From NCBI RefSeq assembly GCF_041435195.1, contig NZ_CP108107.1, positions 62,001 through 126,000 of the forward strand: DNA of 64,000 bases, given 5' to 3'. Positions within the stretch are counted from its first letter, which is position 1. The number at the start of each line of letters is the position of its first letter. The notes below the pieces were generated by a model. It was not told where the DNA came from, did no database searches, and saw nothing but the letters and a program-made list of their open reading frames with translations. The DNA comes from Streptomyces sp. NBC_00224 (GTDB taxonomy: Bacteria > Actinomycetota > Actinomycetes > Streptomycetales > Streptomycetaceae). The translations under genes were made by a program, and so were the position numbers. Positions 33,448-42,131 of the stretch are shown here, piece by piece.

Positions 33448-34830
33448 ATGTACCAGAGACCAGACGAGCCGGACGGCGCGCGGCATCCGCTGAAAGCCGC
33501 GCGGCAGGCGCTCGGCCTCTCCCAGATCGCGTACGCGCGGCTGGTCGCCAAGACGCACGACGAACTCGGCTTCGGGCCCATGGCCGTCAGGAACCACCAC
33601 AAGGTCCTGCGGTGGGAGTCCGGGGGGACCGCGCCCGAGCACACCGCACAGCTCGCCATCGCCCGCATCCACCAGGTGCCCGAGGACGAGGTGTCGCGCC
33701 TCGGCTGGCCCCACTGGCTGCATCTGGCCACCGACGACGCCACGCTGCTCCATCAGCGGCTGACCCCCCGCAGCGCCATCGACGCCCTGCACACCACCGC
33801 CCGGCTCACCGACGAGAGCCCCCGCTCCTACCTCGCCGTCACCGGTCCCGCCCTCGGCTCCCAGCTCAGGAACGTGCTCACCGCGCTGGACAACCCGCAG
33901 CCGCTGCCCTCCCGCCACGGGCACTGCCTCACCCCGGACGCGCTGGCCCACGTCGAGGCCCGGCTCGAAGCGCTGGAGCTCCAGGAGGCGGGCGCCCAGG
34001 TCACCCCGGCGGTCCTGTACTTCGCCGCCCGCGCGGAGCACAGGCTGATCACCGGCCTTCTGACCGACGGCGGCTACAGCCGTACGACCGGCGCCCGGCT
34101 GCTCCTGCTCGCCGCCCGCGCCGCCGTGCTGTGCGCCTGGCTCTGCGGATGCCTGGGGGAGGAGGCGCGGGCGGAGCGCTTCTCGCTGGCCGCCATCCGC
34201 GCCGCCGCCGCCGCGGGCGCACCCCGGCACGTCGCCTCGTACCTGCCCGACCTGGCATTCCGTCACCTTCTCGCCGGTGCTCCCCAGGACGTGCTGTCCC
34301 TGGTCACCGCTGCCCGGGCGATCGTCCGCCACCCCTCGCCCCAGCTGGCGGCCGTCCTGCACACCCGGGAGGCCCAGGCCTTCGCCCGCCTCGGGGAGGA
34401 CAGGGCCGCCGGCCGGGCGCTGCACCGCGCCGCCGCCGCGCTGTCCGACCGGCACGGCAGCCCCGACCCGTTTTCCGTCAACGTCGACGAGACGTGGCTG
34501 GCCTCGGCCGCCGGGTCCGTCTGGCTCCACCTGGGCCGGCCAGGGAAAGCACTGCCGCACTTCGCCCCGCTGCTCGACGAAGGCCCCGCCCCGCACCGCC
34601 CCGACCCGCTCTCCCCCTACGCCGCGAGGCGGCTCCTGTCCGTGGTCGACACCCAGCTGGCCCTCGGGGATCTCGACGCCGCCGCCGCCACCGCCCACCG
34701 CGCCATCGCCTTCGTCGGCAGCCTGCCCCCGGGACTCGCCCGGCAGTACCGGCAGCGGTTCGCTTCCCGTGCCGCCGAACCCGTCGTACGGGACCTCTCG
34801 CAGGCGCTGTCCGAACAGCCCGGACGGTGA
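33448..34830 (+). CDS. HTH-TPR type regulator, paralog 2
   Basis: This 460-aa protein is closely related to the genes at 30248, 34973 and 36487. The HTH region is 'LSQIAYARLVAKTHDELGFG' with 'HHKVLRWESGGTAPEHTAQL', then 'RLGWPHWLHLATDD' and helical repeats to the end ('LLLLAARAAVLCAWLCGCLG'). It carries the candidate DasR-like operator upstream and follows the small secreted peptide gene. It is most similar to the next gene (34973), suggesting a recent tandem duplication. Confidence 0.8.
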   Translation: MYQRPDEPDGARHPLKAARQALGLSQIAYARLVAKTHDELGFGPMAVRNHHKVLRWESGGTAPEHTAQLAIARIHQVPEDEVSRLGWPHWLHLATDDATLLHQRLTPRSAIDALHTTARLTDESPRSYLAVTGPALGSQLRNVLTALDNPQPLPSRHGHCLTPDALAHVEARLEALELQEAGAQVTPAVLYFAARAEHRLITGLLTDGGYSRTTGARLLLLAARAAVLCAWLCGCLGEEARAERFSLAAIRAAAAAGAPRHVASYLPDLAFRHLLAGAPQDVLSLVTAARAIVRHPSPQLAAVLHTREAQAFARLGEDRAAGRALHRAAAALSDRHGSPDPFSVNVDETWLASAAGSVWLHLGRPGKALPHFAPLLDEGPAPHRPDPLSPYAARRLLSVVDTQLALGDLDAAAATAHRAIAFVGSLPPGLARQYRQRFASRAAEPVVRDLSQALSEQPGR

Positions 34831-34892
34831 GGCCGGGAGGCGCACGCGGGTCTTGGGAAACCGTCCGCCGAGGGGCTCGCCCCGCCTGTAAC

Positions 34893-34911
34893 TAAGGTGT
34901 GCCTTGCTTAG
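34893..34911. promoter_or_regulatory. weak iron-box-like sequence
   Basis: TAAGGTGTGCCTTGCTTAG resembles the DmdR/IdeR box TTAGGTTAGGCTAACCTAA at roughly two-thirds of positions and has AAGG/CCTT half-sites. It lies about 60 bases before the regulator at 34973. It may be coincidental. Confidence 0.2.
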
Positions 34912-34942
34912 CCGTCCTGTGTAGAAACGCTCCCTATGGTTA

Positions 34943-34960
34943 GTGATCGTTCAACTACTG
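34943..34960 (+). promoter_or_regulatory. 18-bp element shared upstream of two HTH-TPR regulators (copy 2)
   Basis: GTGATCGTTCAACTACTG ends 12 bases before the regulator ATG and matches the copy at 30193 in 16 of 18 positions. At this distance it would overlap the transcription start or leader. Confidence 0.35.
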
Positions 34961-34972
34961 CGGGGGTGGGGT

Positions 34973-36367
34973 ATGCACTCGGGACCGGACCAGTCCGACA
35001 TCGTCCAGCATCCGTTGGAGATGGCGCGCGCATCGCTCGGCCTCTCCCGGGTCGCGTACGCGCGGCTGATCGCCGATGCCTACAACGAACTCGGGTCCGT
35101 ACTCGCGGCGCCCGACCACCGCACCACGGTTCCGCGCCCGGGGTCCGGGGCAGAGGCACCCGGGCTCACCGCGCAGCTCGCCATCGCCCATGTCCACCGG
35201 GTGCCCGAGGCCGAGGTGGTGCGCCTGGGCTGGCCGCACTGGCTGCACCTGGTCACCGACGACGCCGCGCTGCTGTACCGGCGATGGACCCCGCAGAGCG
35301 CCATCGACGCCCTGGGCAGCACCGCCCGGCTCGCTGACGCCAGGCCCCGCACCTACCTGGCCGTCACCGGCCGCGCCCTTGAGACCCTGGTCAAAAAGGC
35401 GCTCACCGCCCTGGACCACCCGCTGCCGGTGCCCTCCCGCGACGGCTGCCGCGTCAGCCCCGAGACGCTGGCCCATGCCGAGGCCCGCCTCGAAGCGCTG
35501 GAGCTCCAGGAGGCGGGCGCGCGCGTCACCCCGGCGGTCCTCTACCTCGCCGCCCTCGCGGAACACCAACTGCTCACCGGCCTGCTGACCAGCGGCGGCT
35601 ACAACCCCACCAGCGGGGCCCGGCTGCTCCTGCTCGCCGCCCGCGCCGCCGTGCTGTGCGGCTGGCTCAGCGGCTGCCTGGGCGAAGAAGCGCGGGCGGA
35701 GCGCCACTGCCTGGCCGCCATCCGCGCCGCCGCCGCGGCCGGCGCGCCCAAGCGCGTCGCCTGCTACCTGGTCGAGCTGGCGTCCCGTCACCTGCTCGTC
35801 GGTGCTCCCAAGGACGCGCTGTCCCTGGTCAAAGCCGCCCGTGTCGCCATCCGGCACCCTTCGCCCCGGTTCGCGGCCGTCCTGCACACCCGCGAAGCGC
35901 AGGCCTTCGCCCGCCTCGGGGAAGAGAAGGCCGCCACCCGGGCGCTGATCCGCGCCACCACCGCGCTGTCCGACGACGAGCCGGACCGCCACCGCGCGCC
36001 CGACCCGCTCTGCCTCAACGTCGACGAGACATGGCTGGCCGCAGCCTCCGGGACGGCCTGGCTCCATCTGGGCCGGCCCGAGAAGGCGATGCCCTGCTTC
36101 ACCGGGCTGCTCGTCGGCAGTCCCGCGGCACGCCCGCACCTGCCGCCGTCTCCCTACCTTGCCCGGTGCCTCCTGCCCGTGGTCGACACCCAACTGGCCC
36201 TCGGGGAACTCGACGACGCCGCCGCCACCGCCCACCGCGCCATCGCCCTGGTCGGCAGCCTGCCCCCCGGGCTCGCCCGCCAGTACCGGGAGCGGTTCGC
36301 CCCCCAAGCCGCCGATCCCGCCGTGCGCGACCTCGTCGAGGCACTGGCCGAACAGCGCGGCCACTGA
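34973..36367 (+). CDS. HTH-TPR type regulator, paralog 3, with degenerate HTH
   Basis: This 464-aa protein starts at MHSGPDQSD with GGGGGTGGGG upstream. It keeps 'LSRVAYARLIADAYNELG', 'LTAQLAIAHVHRV', 'RLGWPHWLHLVTDD' and the helical repeat body of its neighbours. The segment corresponding to RRE-KI-WRWESGRT reads 'PDHRTTVPRPGSGAEAPG', so the recognition part of the HTH appears lost. It may have become a non-DNA-binding homologue that sequesters ligand or heterodimerises. That is inference. Confidence 0.78.
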   Translation: MHSGPDQSDIVQHPLEMARASLGLSRVAYARLIADAYNELGSVLAAPDHRTTVPRPGSGAEAPGLTAQLAIAHVHRVPEAEVVRLGWPHWLHLVTDDAALLYRRWTPQSAIDALGSTARLADARPRTYLAVTGRALETLVKKALTALDHPLPVPSRDGCRVSPETLAHAEARLEALELQEAGARVTPAVLYLAALAEHQLLTGLLTSGGYNPTSGARLLLLAARAAVLCGWLSGCLGEEARAERHCLAAIRAAAAAGAPKRVACYLVELASRHLLVGAPKDALSLVKAARVAIRHPSPRFAAVLHTREAQAFARLGEEKAATRALIRATTALSDDEPDRHRAPDPLCLNVDETWLAAASGTAWLHLGRPEKAMPCFTGLLVGSPAARPHLPPSPYLARCLLPVVDTQLALGELDDAAATAHRAIALVGSLPPGLARQYRERFAPQAADPAVRDLVEALAEQRGH

Positions 36368-36486
36368 CTCCATGTCCGCGCCCACGTCCGCCTCCAGCGC
36401 CGCCGCCCGCCCCGCCGTCGACCGCTCACGGGCCGCGCAGGCGTCGAGCGGCACCCACCGCCGACCCTCAAGACGAGAAACTCCCC

Positions 36487-37509
36487 ATGGCAAAACACCC
36501 CTTGGCCTCCCTGCGGGAATCGATAGGGGCCTCGCATCCGTCCTACGCCCGCCTGCTGGCCGACACCCACGAGAAACTGGGGTACGGGCACATGGCCGCG
36601 CGCCGGGAGAAGGTCTCGCGCTGGGAGTCCGGCCGTACGGTGCCGGAGCTCACCGCGCAACTGGCCATCGCCCACCTCCACCGCGTTCCCGCGCGCGAGG
36701 TGACGCGCCTGGGCTGGCCCGCCTGGGTCGAGTCGGCGACCGAGGACACCACCGGGCTGCTCGCGCTCCCGTGGACCCGCGCCGGAGCGACGGACGCCCT
36801 GCACGAGGGAAGCCGGCTGGGCAGCGGCGCGGCCCCGCGCCGCCTCGCCCTGACCGGGCCGTTCGCGCACACCTTCGTCGAGCAGTGGCGTGCGACGGTG
36901 GCCGACGGGGGATCCGTACCGGCCCGGAAGGAGCGCCCCCCCGTCCTTCCCTCCGGCCCTCCCTCCAGCCCTCCCACCGGTGCGGGCAGCGGCCTTCACG
37001 CCGGTACGGACTCCCTGAACTGGGCCCGGGCCAGAGTCGAGTCCCTGGAGACCATGGCGGGGACCGTCGGCCCGGACATCCTCTATCCGGCCGCCCGCAG
37101 CGATCTGTCCCTGCTCGCCACCGTCCTGTCCGCCGCCGACGACCGGGCGTCGGACACCGAGTTGCTTTCCCTCGCCGCCCGGACGGCGAGCCTGTGCGCC
37201 GGACTCACCATCGGCCTCGGTGACAGCGTCACGGCCGAGCGCTACTACCTCGTCGCCGCCCGGACAGCCGCGGTGGCCGGACAGCGCGAGCTGTCAGCCG
37301 CGTGCCTGAGGGGTGTCGCGTACAGCCACCTTCTCAAGGGCGAGTCCAGTGAGGTGGTCCTGCTTGTCGACACGGCGCTGTCGGTAGTGAGTACGAGGCC
37401 GTCTTTGTCCACTTCGGGCAAGTTTCCCACGCTGCCATTTCTGCCGGTGGAAGCTCTGGTAGAACGGCCTCAGTATGGCTGGCCAAAGGGAGGAGAACGG
37501 TATGCCTAA
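36487..37509 (+). CDS. HTH-TPR type regulator, paralog 4, C-terminally truncated
   Basis: This 340-aa protein is nearest to paralog 1 ('YARLLADTHEKLGYGHMAAR', 'REKVSRWESGRTVPELTAQL', 'RLGWPAWVESATED'). It follows the family to 'YSHLLKGESSEVVLLVDTAL', then diverges into an unrelated tail ending GGERYA. It is about 120 residues shorter than the other three. Its last codons overlap the ribosome site and start of the PLA2-like gene at 37502. This looks like a deletion or recombination junction near 37380, so activity is uncertain. Confidence 0.7.
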   Translation: MAKHPLASLRESIGASHPSYARLLADTHEKLGYGHMAARREKVSRWESGRTVPELTAQLAIAHLHRVPAREVTRLGWPAWVESATEDTTGLLALPWTRAGATDALHEGSRLGSGAAPRRLALTGPFAHTFVEQWRATVADGGSVPARKERPPVLPSGPPSSPPTGAGSGLHAGTDSLNWARARVESLETMAGTVGPDILYPAARSDLSLLATVLSAADDRASDTELLSLAARTASLCAGLTIGLGDSVTAERYYLVAARTAAVAGQRELSAACLRGVAYSHLLKGESSEVVLLVDTALSVVSTRPSLSTSGKFPTLPFLPVEALVERPQYGWPKGGERYA

Positions 37510-38158
37510 GAAAAGGAAATTAGCGGTGCTGACCGGAGTGGGGGCGTCGGTCGCTGCCGTGGCGGCCGGGGCATCGGTGTATGTCGGCGCGGCTGGTGCG
37601 GAGCCCGCCCATTCGACTGCCCGGGGCGACGACCTCGGGGTCCGTGCTGCAGAAAAGGACAAGCGCGAGCCGCCCGCGGAGAAAAAACCCGGAGCGAATG
37701 CCGAGCGGGACGAATACCTGAGGATCGCGAATCTGGACAACCGGAGCTTCATCAGGCTTCGCGATGCCGTCAGCGCGGGTGACCTCACGGGAGTCGACCA
37801 GGTACAGATGAAGCTCCTGCAGGCCAGTCTCGCCTCGGACCGGTGCCCGGCCGAACCGCCGAAATCCTTGCGGAAGGCCGTCAGTGGTCTTTCGTCCCAG
37901 CAGATCGTCAACGGCTGCCTTCAGCACGATTTCCGCTACACCGTGGGACCGACCGTGTTCAAGCGCGACGCGTCGGCGGGGTTGGCGGAAAGGGCAGCGG
38001 CCGACAACCAGCTCGCGAGCCTGTTCAACGTGGCCCTCCAGCAGCTCATACAGCTCGGCCTCAGCTTCCTGGGAGGAGGGGCGGGCCTTGTGCCGAACCT
38101 TGGGCAAGGGAGCCAGGGGGCGGCAGGCGTGTCGATCGGCGGACCCGGCTTCGGCTAG
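37502..38158 (+). CDS. secreted phospholipase A2-like protein
   Basis: This 218-aa protein starts after a perfect GGGAGGAG site. A signal peptide covers residues 1-32 ('VLTGVGASVAAVAAGASVYV'), followed by a Lys/Glu linker. The PLA2-like domain has 'YLRIANLDNRSFIRLRDAVS', Cys115, Cys139 and the dyad His142-Asp143 ('GCLQHDFRYTVGP'), then 'AAADNQLASLF'. A Gly-rich tail with a hydrophobic helix follows. It is a paralog of the proteins at 18952 and 38324. The expected reaction is hydrolysis of the sn-2 ester of phospholipids outside the cell. It overlaps the truncated regulator by eight bases. Confidence 0.75.
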   Translation: MPKKRKLAVLTGVGASVAAVAAGASVYVGAAGAEPAHSTARGDDLGVRAAEKDKREPPAEKKPGANAERDEYLRIANLDNRSFIRLRDAVSAGDLTGVDQVQMKLLQASLASDRCPAEPPKSLRKAVSGLSSQQIVNGCLQHDFRYTVGPTVFKRDASAGLAERAAADNQLASLFNVALQQLIQLGLSFLGGGAGLVPNLGQGSQGAAGVSIGGPGFG

Positions 38159-38323
38159 ACGGGCGAGTCGGGCGGAGCCGCTCCCGGTCGGATGGACGGA
38201 GGAACGTGGGGGCTGCCCCAGGCGCTGAACCCACTCACGTGACGGGGACGGGGGACGCCGGACGGCCGAGTTCTTCCGCACCGCCCCGCGCCACCCCGTC
38301 AGCCCCCCTGCCCATCCGGCATG

Positions 38324-39763
38324 TCACGCACCTTGCTTCATGATTCCGAAAAGGTCTCCCACAGGCCGGCCGGCTGTCGGCGTAGCCGAGTAGAAGAGCC
38401 CCCCGGCGGCCTTTGTCAGCCACTTCGCCAACCAGCCCGTGCCGCCGCCGACATTGTCTCCGAGCTGAACATTGGCAGCGTCCCTCTCGGACGAGAAGGT
38501 CCCCGGGGACAGGTTGGGACCAGCGGTGTATCGGAAGTCGTGCTGAAGGCAGGCGTTGAGGGTCTGCTGACTCACCCACGACACTCCTGTGCAGCCGTTC
38601 GCGTAGAAACTGCGCTGCAGCCGTGCCCATCCGGGATCCGAGGGGGACTGCTGAAGAACGCGGTCCCGAATCCGTACGAAATCGTCGTTCTTCAGATTCG
38701 CGATCCGCTCGTACAGTTCCTTGGTGAATACGGCTCCCGGATTCTGCGCCGAAGGAAGTCCCGGCCCCTCGGCCCATGTCGGTGCGCTACGACCCTGTCG
38801 ACCTGGCCCGCCGCTCTTGGGGTCGGTGGGGCAGATGCTGCTCTGCGGCTTGTTCGCCGCCTTCTTCTCGGCGGGTACGCAGTGGATGTCGATGCCCGCC
38901 GACGGGTCCTCCTCGGTCACCGGCTTCGCCGGAGTCGAGGGCGTTGCGGGCCGTGGAGGTGCCGGGGATGCCGGGGGCGCCGGGGTGGTGCTGCCCGTTC
39001 CTCCTGCCCCGGCGGGCGGGCATCCGGGCGCGGCCTCGGTCTGAACATCTGCCCCTTCGTCGGTTTGGTCGCTCGGCTCGGCTTGTCCGGGCTCCTCGGC
39101 TTGTTCGCCCTGCTCGGCTTGTTCGTCCTCCTCGGCTGTGCTCCCTTCGGGTGCGTTGGTGTTGTCGTCGTCGTTGCCAGTGACGTTTGTGCCGTCGGTG
39201 GGGAGTTCGGTGTCAGTGCTGGAGGCAGGTGCCTCCTTGTCGGTGTCGGTGTCGGTGGGTGCGTTGCTGTTGTCGGGGGTGCTCCTGTCGTCGGGGCTGG
39301 CGGTGGGTTCCGGGATGTCGGCGGTGTCGGGGGCGGGAGACTTGGCGGCGCCGGTCTGGTCGCCGGTGTCGGCAGGGTCTTGGGTGGGAGTGTTGGTGGG
39401 GGGTTTCTTGTCGTCGGTACCGTCAGGTTCTTTGGTGGGGGTGGTGGGGGTGGTGGTGGCGCTGGAAGGGCCGTCCTTGGCGCCGGTGCCGGCGCTACCA
39501 CCCGTACTTCCGGCGGTCCCAGGAGCGCGGCCGGGGACTCCGGTACCGCCGGTGCCTGCGGCAGTGCCTCCGGCGGTGGCGGGCGTGCCGCCCGTGGCAC
39601 CAGGGGCGGGGAGGCCGGAACAAGCGGCCAACGCCTTGCTGTTGACGTTCGAGTGTGACGGGGTGGTGCCGTGTGCGGCGTTCACAGCGAGGGCCGTGCC
39701 CCCGGCACTCAGCGTCAGGCTCACTGCGAGTGCTGCTCGTAATTTGTGCTTCCTTTTGTGCAA
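38324..39763 (-). CDS. secreted phospholipase A2-like protein with long Thr/Pro/Glu linker
   Basis: This 479-aa protein probably starts at a TTG ('LHKRKHKLRAALAVS') with GGAG five bases upstream; a GTG lies 12 codons earlier. A signal peptide is followed by a roughly 280-residue low-complexity linker of Thr, Pro, Asp, Glu and Gly. The PLA2-like domain (about 375-460) has 'YERIANLKNDDFVRIRDRVL', 'NACLQHDFRYTAGP' and 'RDAANVQLGDN'. The linker resembles cell-wall-spanning regions. Its leader is nearly the same as that of the SGNH hydrolase gene immediately upstream, so the two share a secretion module. Confidence 0.75.
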   Translation of the reverse strand: MHKRKHKLRAALAVSLTLSAGGTALAVNAAHGTTPSHSNVNSKALAACSGLPAPGATGGTPATAGGTAAGTGGTGVPGRAPGTAGSTGGSAGTGAKDGPSSATTTPTTPTKEPDGTDDKKPPTNTPTQDPADTGDQTGAAKSPAPDTADIPEPTASPDDRSTPDNSNAPTDTDTDKEAPASSTDTELPTDGTNVTGNDDDNTNAPEGSTAEEDEQAEQGEQAEEPGQAEPSDQTDEGADVQTEAAPGCPPAGAGGTGSTTPAPPASPAPPRPATPSTPAKPVTEEDPSAGIDIHCVPAEKKAANKPQSSICPTDPKSGGPGRQGRSAPTWAEGPGLPSAQNPGAVFTKELYERIANLKNDDFVRIRDRVLQQSPSDPGWARLQRSFYANGCTGVSWVSQQTLNACLQHDFRYTAGPNLSPGTFSSERDAANVQLGDNVGGGTGWLAKWLTKAAGGLFYSATPTAGRPVGDLFGIMKQGA

Positions 39764-39835
39764 ATCTGCTCCAGGGGGTAGGGGCGCATGGTTTCCCACG
39801 CGCCCAAGGGGGAGACATCTCAGGTCAGACGAGCG

Positions 39836-41539
39836 TCAATCGGCCCCACCCCCTGGCGTAGACACCGACCCGCTTCCGCCGGCTGAGACCTGTACCGTCT
39901 CCGGCCCTCCGCCGCCGGCGGCCTTGCAGCTGAACTCGCTCTGCCCGCCGGTGTGCTGGCGAACGGTCTCGGTCAGGCAGCGGCTGAGCGCCTTCTGGCC
40001 GTAGGCGTTGGGGTGAACTGCCTCCTGCTTGCTCCCTTGCGTGACTCCGACCTTGAGCAGAAAGGGGATCCAGCGGATCCATTCGGCTCGATCTCCGGTC
40101 AATGGCTTGGCCGAGGTATTGTCCTTAGCCGCCAACTGGGAGGTTTTGGCGCCCAGTTCGTGCCCGGCGAACGCATCAGCCAGGTCGAGGAAGACGGCAT
40201 CCTTGCTCTTGGCCAGAGCGCGCAGCGTTGCACTGATACGGGGGACGACGGACTTGTGTGCCCAGTTGGAATCCGCGTTGTAGAAGGGGAAACCGTCCCT
40301 GGTGTAGCGGCGGTAGCTCTCGCTGGTAGAGCGGATCTGGTCGGCGGCGGGCAGCGGGTTCGGGTAGGACTGGAGCACCAGCGTGTAGGCGCCGTCGTCG
40401 TAGCCGGCGTCACGCATCACCTTGCGGATGGCATCCACCGAGGAAGCGACTCCGGTCTTCATGCGCTGAAGGCTGCCCGAGAAATTGGGCTCCTGATCGC
40501 CCTTGCAGGGGCCGCCTACAGGATTCAGGAACTGCTTGGCGCAGCTTTCGAGGATGTCGGCGAACTTCAGGTCATTTCCGCCGATGGACAACGCGATCGC
40601 TTTGACGTTGTTGGACGATGCGATTTTGGCGAGCTGTTCCGTCTGCGGCTTCTCGCCCTTGAAGCTCTCGCTGATCACATGCCTCGTCTCGGCGCCGGAG
40701 CAGGCGATGTTGAAGCGTCGGTCCGGCGGGATCCCGTCAATATCCGCTCCCTTGATCTCTGCCACGTCGGAGCGGTCGCAGTTGTCCGCGGTGTCTCCAT
40801 AAATCCGGGCGACGTCTTGGGTGCACGAGCTCTCGGACGCGTTGCAGTTCATAGCTGCCCGGTCGGTCCCCAGGACAGATCCGCTGTTCTGCCCCCAATA
40901 ACTGCCGTTGCCCGCCCACCGGCCTCCCTCACCGGAGATGAAACTGTCGCCCATGGAGACAATGGCCGCGGGCTTGCCTTCGTTGCCCCGGCAGTTCGGC
41001 GATGCGCTGCCGTCGGCGGGTGGGGCGGGTTCGGTGGGCTGGGTGGCGTCGCCGTTGGCACCCGGAGGGCTCGTACCCTCGGCACCGGCGGCACCATTGG
41101 TGGGTTCGGGGACGCCGGGATCGGCCTTGTAACCGGCTTCGGCACCGGGCTCGGCGCCGACACCGGTACTGGCACCGGCCTCGGGGCTGGCCTCGGCGGT
41201 GGCTCCGGCATCGGGCGCAGTCGGTTCGGCGGGCGTGCTGGGTGCGGCGGGTTCGGCAGGCGCGCCGGGTTCGGCCGGTGCGGCGGGTGTGTCGGGTGCA
41301 GCCGGTGTGGCGGGATCGACAGCTGAGGGGGTGTCAGGCTCGCTGCCCGCGCGTCCCGGGGTGGGAAGACCCCGTCCCGGGGCGGGAACCCCGGCGCAGG
41401 CGCCGGGCTTCTTGCTGCTGACGCTCGACTGCTGCGGGGCGGAGCCGTGTGCGGCGTTCATGGCGAGCGCGGTGCCCCCGGCACTCAGGGTCAGACTTAC
41501 TGCGAGTAATGCTCGTATATTGTGCTTCCTTTTGTGCAA
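39836..41539 (-). CDS. secreted SGNH/GDSL hydrolase (lipase/esterase-like) with Pro/Ala/Glu linker
   Basis: This 567-aa protein probably starts at TTG ('LHKRKHNIRALLAVS') with GGAGCAGGT upstream; no ATG/GTG lies nearby in frame. A signal peptide and a roughly 145-residue Ala/Pro/Glu linker precede the SGNH domain. That domain has block I 'VSMGDSFISGEG' (Ser), 'CSGAETRHV', block III 'LSIGGNDLKF' and block V 'HPNAYGQKAL' (Asp/His region). Several Cys pairs suggest disulphides. Together with the PLA2-like neighbour it forms a lipolytic pair on the cell surface. Confidence 0.85.
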   Translation of the reverse strand: MHKRKHNIRALLAVSLTLSAGGTALAMNAAHGSAPQQSSVSSKKPGACAGVPAPGRGLPTPGRAGSEPDTPSAVDPATPAAPDTPAAPAEPGAPAEPAAPSTPAEPTAPDAGATAEASPEAGASTGVGAEPGAEAGYKADPGVPEPTNGAAGAEGTSPPGANGDATQPTEPAPPADGSASPNCRGNEGKPAAIVSMGDSFISGEGGRWAGNGSYWGQNSGSVLGTDRAAMNCNASESSCTQDVARIYGDTADNCDRSDVAEIKGADIDGIPPDRRFNIACSGAETRHVISESFKGEKPQTEQLAKIASSNNVKAIALSIGGNDLKFADILESCAKQFLNPVGGPCKGDQEPNFSGSLQRMKTGVASSVDAIRKVMRDAGYDDGAYTLVLQSYPNPLPAADQIRSTSESYRRYTRDGFPFYNADSNWAHKSVVPRISATLRALAKSKDAVFLDLADAFAGHELGAKTSQLAAKDNTSAKPLTGDRAEWIRWIPFLLKVGVTQGSKQEAVHPNAYGQKALSRCLTETVRQHTGGQSEFSCKAAGGGGPETVQVSAGGSGSVSTPGGGAD

Positions 41540-41837
41540 ACCTGCTCCAGGAGATAGGGGGCAAGCTGATGTCCACTCGTCCGTTTCGTCTGTTGGGAGA
41601 TATCCAAAGGCAGACGATCGGGAATGCGGATCCATCCGTGGAAGGAGGTGTCTGCAATCGGTCGGCGGTGGAAGCACGCGGACCCAGGAGGAGGTACCCG
41701 GATTCAGAAGGAGGCACCTGCGAGGCACGTCCCGTACCTCTCCGCGGACGGCACCGCAGCGGTGATACTCGCTGCCGGGAGCTCGAAGCTGCCCCGGCCG
41801 GACCACGGTCGGACCACGGCCCGTTGGGAAGGTCCGC

Positions 41838-42116
41838 GTGCATTTCTCGTCGTACCAGCTGATCCGTACCACCGAACTGGCCGAGCTCCGGATGGCCGCG
41901 GCCACCGGCGAGCTCGATGCGCAGGAGGCCGTGGCGCTGGAGGAGGAGCGCGACGAACTGCTCGTCGAGTGCCGCAGGTTGCTCGAACAGCAGGCTGGTC
42001 TCCGGAGCCGTATCGACGCTCTGGAACTGGCCTTGGTGACGGTCGAGCAGGAGAGACTGCGACTGCGCGGTGGGTCGCGCCGAAAGCCCGGCATGGCGGT
42101 GTTCCCGCCCTGTTGA
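41838..42116 (+). CDS. small coiled-coil protein
   Basis: This 92-aa protein starts at GTG with GGAAGG upstream. Residues 10-75 form a heptad-rich acidic helix ('EAVALEEERDELLVECRRLL'). It has a single Cys in the coil and a terminal Cys, and no signal or membrane segment. Its stop faces the SulP transporter stop 15 bases away. The function is unknown. Confidence 0.55.
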   Translation: MHFSSYQLIRTTELAELRMAAATGELDAQEAVALEEERDELLVECRRLLEQQAGLRSRIDALELALVTVEQERLRLRGGSRRKPGMAVFPPC

Positions 42117-42131
42117 ACGCCTCGGGCGGCG

